From positions 1 to 35,654 of the forward strand of contig CAJUFN010000021.1 of assembly GCA_910585545.1 (NCBI GenBank): a DNA stretch of 35,654 bases, given 5' to 3'. The notes under the pieces were generated by a model that saw nothing but the letters and a program-made list of their open reading frames with translations, did no database searches and was not told where the DNA came from. Origin of the DNA: an uncultured Lachnospiraceae bacterium (GTDB lineage: Bacteria > Bacillota > Clostridia > Lachnospirales > Lachnospiraceae). The first letter of the stretch is position 1. Each line of letters opens with the position of its first letter. The translations under genes were made by a program, and so were the position numbers. Below are positions 33,529 through 35,654 of the stretch, piece by piece.

Positions 33529-34482
33529 ATGAAGTATTATCTTGCACCGCTTGAGGGGCTGACAACTTATGTTTACAGAAATGCATATCATCGGATATTT
33601 CATTCGATGGATAAGTATTTCACACCGTTTATTGTGCCGCATAGGAACAGGGGATTTAAAGAAAAGGAATTAAAGGAGATTTTACCTGAGAATAATAAGG
33701 GATTATATTTAGTGCCTCAGATTCTTACGGATGATGCAAAGGATTTTGTTAGGACTGCTCACGAATTTAAAGCGTATGGGTATGAGGAAGTGAATCTAAA
33801 CGCAGGCTGTCCGTCTGGGACGGTTGTGCCGAAAGGGAAAGGCGCCGGGATGCTTGCGGATACCTATCGGCTGGAAAAATTTCTGGATGAGGTATTTGAG
33901 AAGATAGATGGAAAGGTTTCTGTAAAAACGAGGCTTGGAATGCAGGATGCAGAGGAATTTGGAGAGATTTTAGAGGTATATAATAAGTTCCCCTTAGAAG
34001 AGCTGATCATTCATGCAAGGATTCGTGAAGATTATTATAAAAATAAGCCGCATCTAGAAGTGTTTGCGGAGGCATTGGAAAACAGCAGGAATAGCGTATG
34101 TTATAATGGCGATTTATTTTCCGGTGAGGATTACGAACAGTTTGTGCAGCAGTTTCCAAGTGTAAGTGCGGTGATGTTGGGAAGAGGAATGATGAGCAAT
34201 CCGGGTCTTCTGGATGAAATTTGTGATGGAAAGCAGTTGGATAAAGCGCGATTGCGGATGTTTCATGATGAGATTTATGAAGAAAATCGGAAACTTATGT
34301 CCGGGGATCGAGCGGTTTTATTTCGAATGAAGGAGTTGTGGGCATTTATGATTTCAGTGTTTGAAGATAATACAAAATATGCGAAGAGGATTAAAAAGGC
34401 AGAGAAGGCGAAAGCATATGAAATGGTTGTGGATGAATTATTTTATACACAAAAATTAAAAGTAAAGGGGGTGAGAATGTGA
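33529..34482 (+). CDS. tRNA-dihydrouridine synthase family protein
   Basis: A 317-residue FMN TIM-barrel enzyme. Start MKYYLAPLEGLTTYVYRNAY, catalytic Cys94 in NLNAGCPSGTVVPKGKGAGM, then KTRLGMQD, LIIHARIRED and the FMN phosphate loop VMLGRGMMSNPGLL. Dus enzymes reduce uridines of tRNA with NADPH. This one belongs to the divergent Clostridia-type group, in which specificity is not predictable. It overlaps the PdxA-family gene by four bases, so both are in one operon. Confidence 0.92.
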   Translation: MKYYLAPLEGLTTYVYRNAYHRIFHSMDKYFTPFIVPHRNRGFKEKELKEILPENNKGLYLVPQILTDDAKDFVRTAHEFKAYGYEEVNLNAGCPSGTVVPKGKGAGMLADTYRLEKFLDEVFEKIDGKVSVKTRLGMQDAEEFGEILEVYNKFPLEELIIHARIREDYYKNKPHLEVFAEALENSRNSVCYNGDLFSGEDYEQFVQQFPSVSAVMLGRGMMSNPGLLDEICDGKQLDKARLRMFHDEIYEENRKLMSGDRAVLFRMKELWAFMISVFEDNTKYAKRIKKAEKAKAYEMVVDELFYTQKLKVKGVRM

Positions 34483-35477
34483 AGAGACCATTGATTGCAG
34501 TACCAGTTGGGGATTCGGCTGGTATAGGACCGGAAATTGTAGTAAAGGCAGCTGCGGATGAAAAAGTGATTAAGGAGGCAAGATGTGTTGTTATTGGCAG
34601 CAAAGATATCATAGAGCAGGCGATTGAAATTGCTGACGTACATTTAAGAATCAATTTGCTTGAGACGCCGGAAGATGGTGTTTACGAAGAGGGAATTTTG
34701 AATTTGATTGATTTGAAGAATGTGGATATGCAGAAATTTGCGTTTGGCAAGGTGAGCGGTATGTGCGGAAGAGCAGCATATGAGTATATAGCAAAAAGTA
34801 TTGAGCTGGCAAATGAAGGAAAGGTAGATGCAGTTGCTACAGCGCCAATTAATAAAGAGTCATTAAGAGCCGGGGGAATTGATTTTATCGGGCACACGGA
34901 GATTTTTGGAGCTTTAACAAAGACGTACGATCCGCTTACGATGTTTGAGACAAATGGCATGCGGATATTTTTTCTGACGCGTCATGTTTCGCTTCGCGAG
35001 ATGCTGGATATGATTACGAAGGAACGAATTAAAGATTATGTGAAACGGTGTTTGAAAGCGCTTGAGAAACTTGGTGTTGCCAAAGGAACGATGGCGGTTG
35101 CAGGATTGAATCCGCATAGTGGAGAGCATGGTCTGTTTGGACAAGAAGAAGTGAATGAAATCACACCGGCAATACAGGAATTACGTGAAGAAGGATATGA
35201 TGTAGTAGGTCCGATTGGGGCGGATTCCGTATTTCATCAGGCAGCAATTGGAAAATATAACAGCGTTCTTTCACTGTATCATGATCAGGGACATATTGCG
35301 GCAAAAACATTAGACTTTGAACGTACGATAGCGATTACCAATGGAATGCCTATTCTTCGTACATCGGTCGATCATGGAACGGCGTTTGACATTGCGGGAA
35401 AGAATATGGTAAGTGCTGTCAGTATGGTTGAGGCGATTTTAGTAGCGGCGAGATATGCGCCGAATTTTATGATATAG
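34479..35477 (+). CDS. pdxA: PdxA-family 4-phosphate dehydrogenase
   Basis: A 332-residue oxidative decarboxylase of the PdxA family. It has the start motif PVGDSAGIGPEI, metal-ligand histidines in DFIGHTEIFG, PHSGEHG and SLYHDQGH, and the ending RTSVDHGTAFDIAGK. In vitamin B6 synthesis PdxA oxidises 4-phosphohydroxy-threonine. Gram-positive PdxA2 paralogs instead act on D-threonate or D-erythronate 4-phosphate with a DUF1537 kinase, and no such kinase or PdxJ gene lies here, so the substrate stays open. Translation starts at GTG 34479, after AAAGGGGG, overlapping the Dus stop. Confidence 0.92.
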   Translation: MKRPLIAVPVGDSAGIGPEIVVKAAADEKVIKEARCVVIGSKDIIEQAIEIADVHLRINLLETPEDGVYEEGILNLIDLKNVDMQKFAFGKVSGMCGRAAYEYIAKSIELANEGKVDAVATAPINKESLRAGGIDFIGHTEIFGALTKTYDPLTMFETNGMRIFFLTRHVSLREMLDMITKERIKDYVKRCLKALEKLGVAKGTMAVAGLNPHSGEHGLFGQEEVNEITPAIQELREEGYDVVGPIGADSVFHQAAIGKYNSVLSLYHDQGHIAAKTLDFERTIAITNGMPILRTSVDHGTAFDIAGKNMVSAVSMVEAILVAARYAPNFMI

Positions 35478-35505
35478 GAAAGTTCGTACTTTTCTATATC
35501 ATAAA
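35466..35505 (+). terminator. Long terminator hairpin overlapping the PdxA stop
   Basis: TTTATGATATAG and CTATATCATAAA are perfect 12-bp arms, extended inwards by AAAGT/ACTTT around a TCGT loop. The left arm contains the PdxA stop codon region. Its symmetry would let it stop transcription from both sides. Confidence 0.7.
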
Positions 35506-35506
35506 A

Positions 35507-35605
35507 CCCTCCGGGAGGATACGCACTCGCGTGAGCGGAGGCAGTCAGCAAAAGCTGACCACGCTCGGCGCGCAAAGCGTGCCAGCCCCTCATGAATGAC
35601 AATGT
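35507..35605. repeat. GC-rich multi-hairpin intergenic element
   Basis: A string of short hairpins, CCTCC-GG-GAGG-like, CGC/GCG around ACTCGCGTGAG, perfect GTCAGC-AAAA-GCTGAC and CACGCT/AGCGTG, makes an island much richer in GC than its neighbours. It looks like a dispersed REP-like palindromic unit of this family of bacteria, but only one copy is present, so repetition is inferred from memory. Confidence 0.5.
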
Positions 35606-35654
35606 CATTAAGATAGTAAAAAATGGCTATTATGTTACGTTTGATCATATAGGA

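Noticed and set aside
35372..35608. Minus-strand 78-residue frame at the right end
   Set aside because: It covers the terminator, the hairpin element and the antisense of PdxA; no gene evidence.

Overview
The window looks like a low-GC Gram-positive gut anaerobe of the Lachnospiraceae type. This is an inference from the protein styles: a thioester/VaFE-repeat LPXTG-like surface protein, Tn1549/CTn-type conjugative-element genes, PadR-DUF2812 and DUF3784/DUF3781 clusters, and a type II-A CRISPR locus. Genes carry AGGAGG-type ribosome binding sites and AT-rich promoters. No rRNA or tRNA gene was seen.

Left part (1-11.4 kb): a decayed integrative/conjugative element. It holds the C-terminal remnant of a ParB-like protein, a large secreted surface adhesin cut by an in-frame TAG just before its anchoring end, a complete-looking IS110-family insertion with a long structured non-coding 3' region, a small helical ICE protein, a large helicase/methylase-type ICE gene reduced by internal deletion, and the first 31 codons of a DUF3991/TOPRIM-type gene. 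Between the last two lies defence-like cargo: an AbiEi/AbiEii toxin-antitoxin pair behind a 12-bp inverted repeat, and an unrecognised 867-residue membrane protein.

Middle part (11.4-20.5 kb): a regulatory-gene graveyard. Intact genes are a PadR regulator with DUF2812 and a 30-residue membrane peptide, DUF3784, a TetR regulator with its two operators, an SDR oxidoreductase, a GNAT acetyltransferase and a DHFR-like reductase. Between them lie broken genes: a GNAT gene, a DUF3781 gene and a very short gene each with a one-base frameshift; an ABC-2 permease with a deletion and frameshifts; MerR and MATE genes that have lost their facing 5' ends to one deletion; and a GntR stub fused to a wrecked chloramphenicol acetyltransferase.

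CRISPR part (20.8-28.7 kb): a complete type II-A system, with tracrRNA on the minus strand, then cas9-cas1-cas2-csn2, then an array of 26 apparently identical 36-bp repeats, 26 spacers and a degenerate terminal repeat. The tracrRNA has a near-consensus promoter back to back with cas9, and the anti-repeat lies in the cas9 upstream region. The leader ends in ATTTGAG, the known II-A leader-anchoring motif, so new spacers should enter on the csn2 side.

Right part (28.9-35.65 kb): ordinary chromosomal-looking genes. These are an ABM-like small protein, an operon of XRE regulator, PLDc_N membrane protein, ABC ATPase and ABC permease, a RelB/RelE-type toxin-antitoxin pair with a promoter-embedded operator, a 37-residue peptide, and an overlapping Dus-like/PdxA-like pair ending in a strong hairpin followed by a GC-rich multi-hairpin intergenic element.
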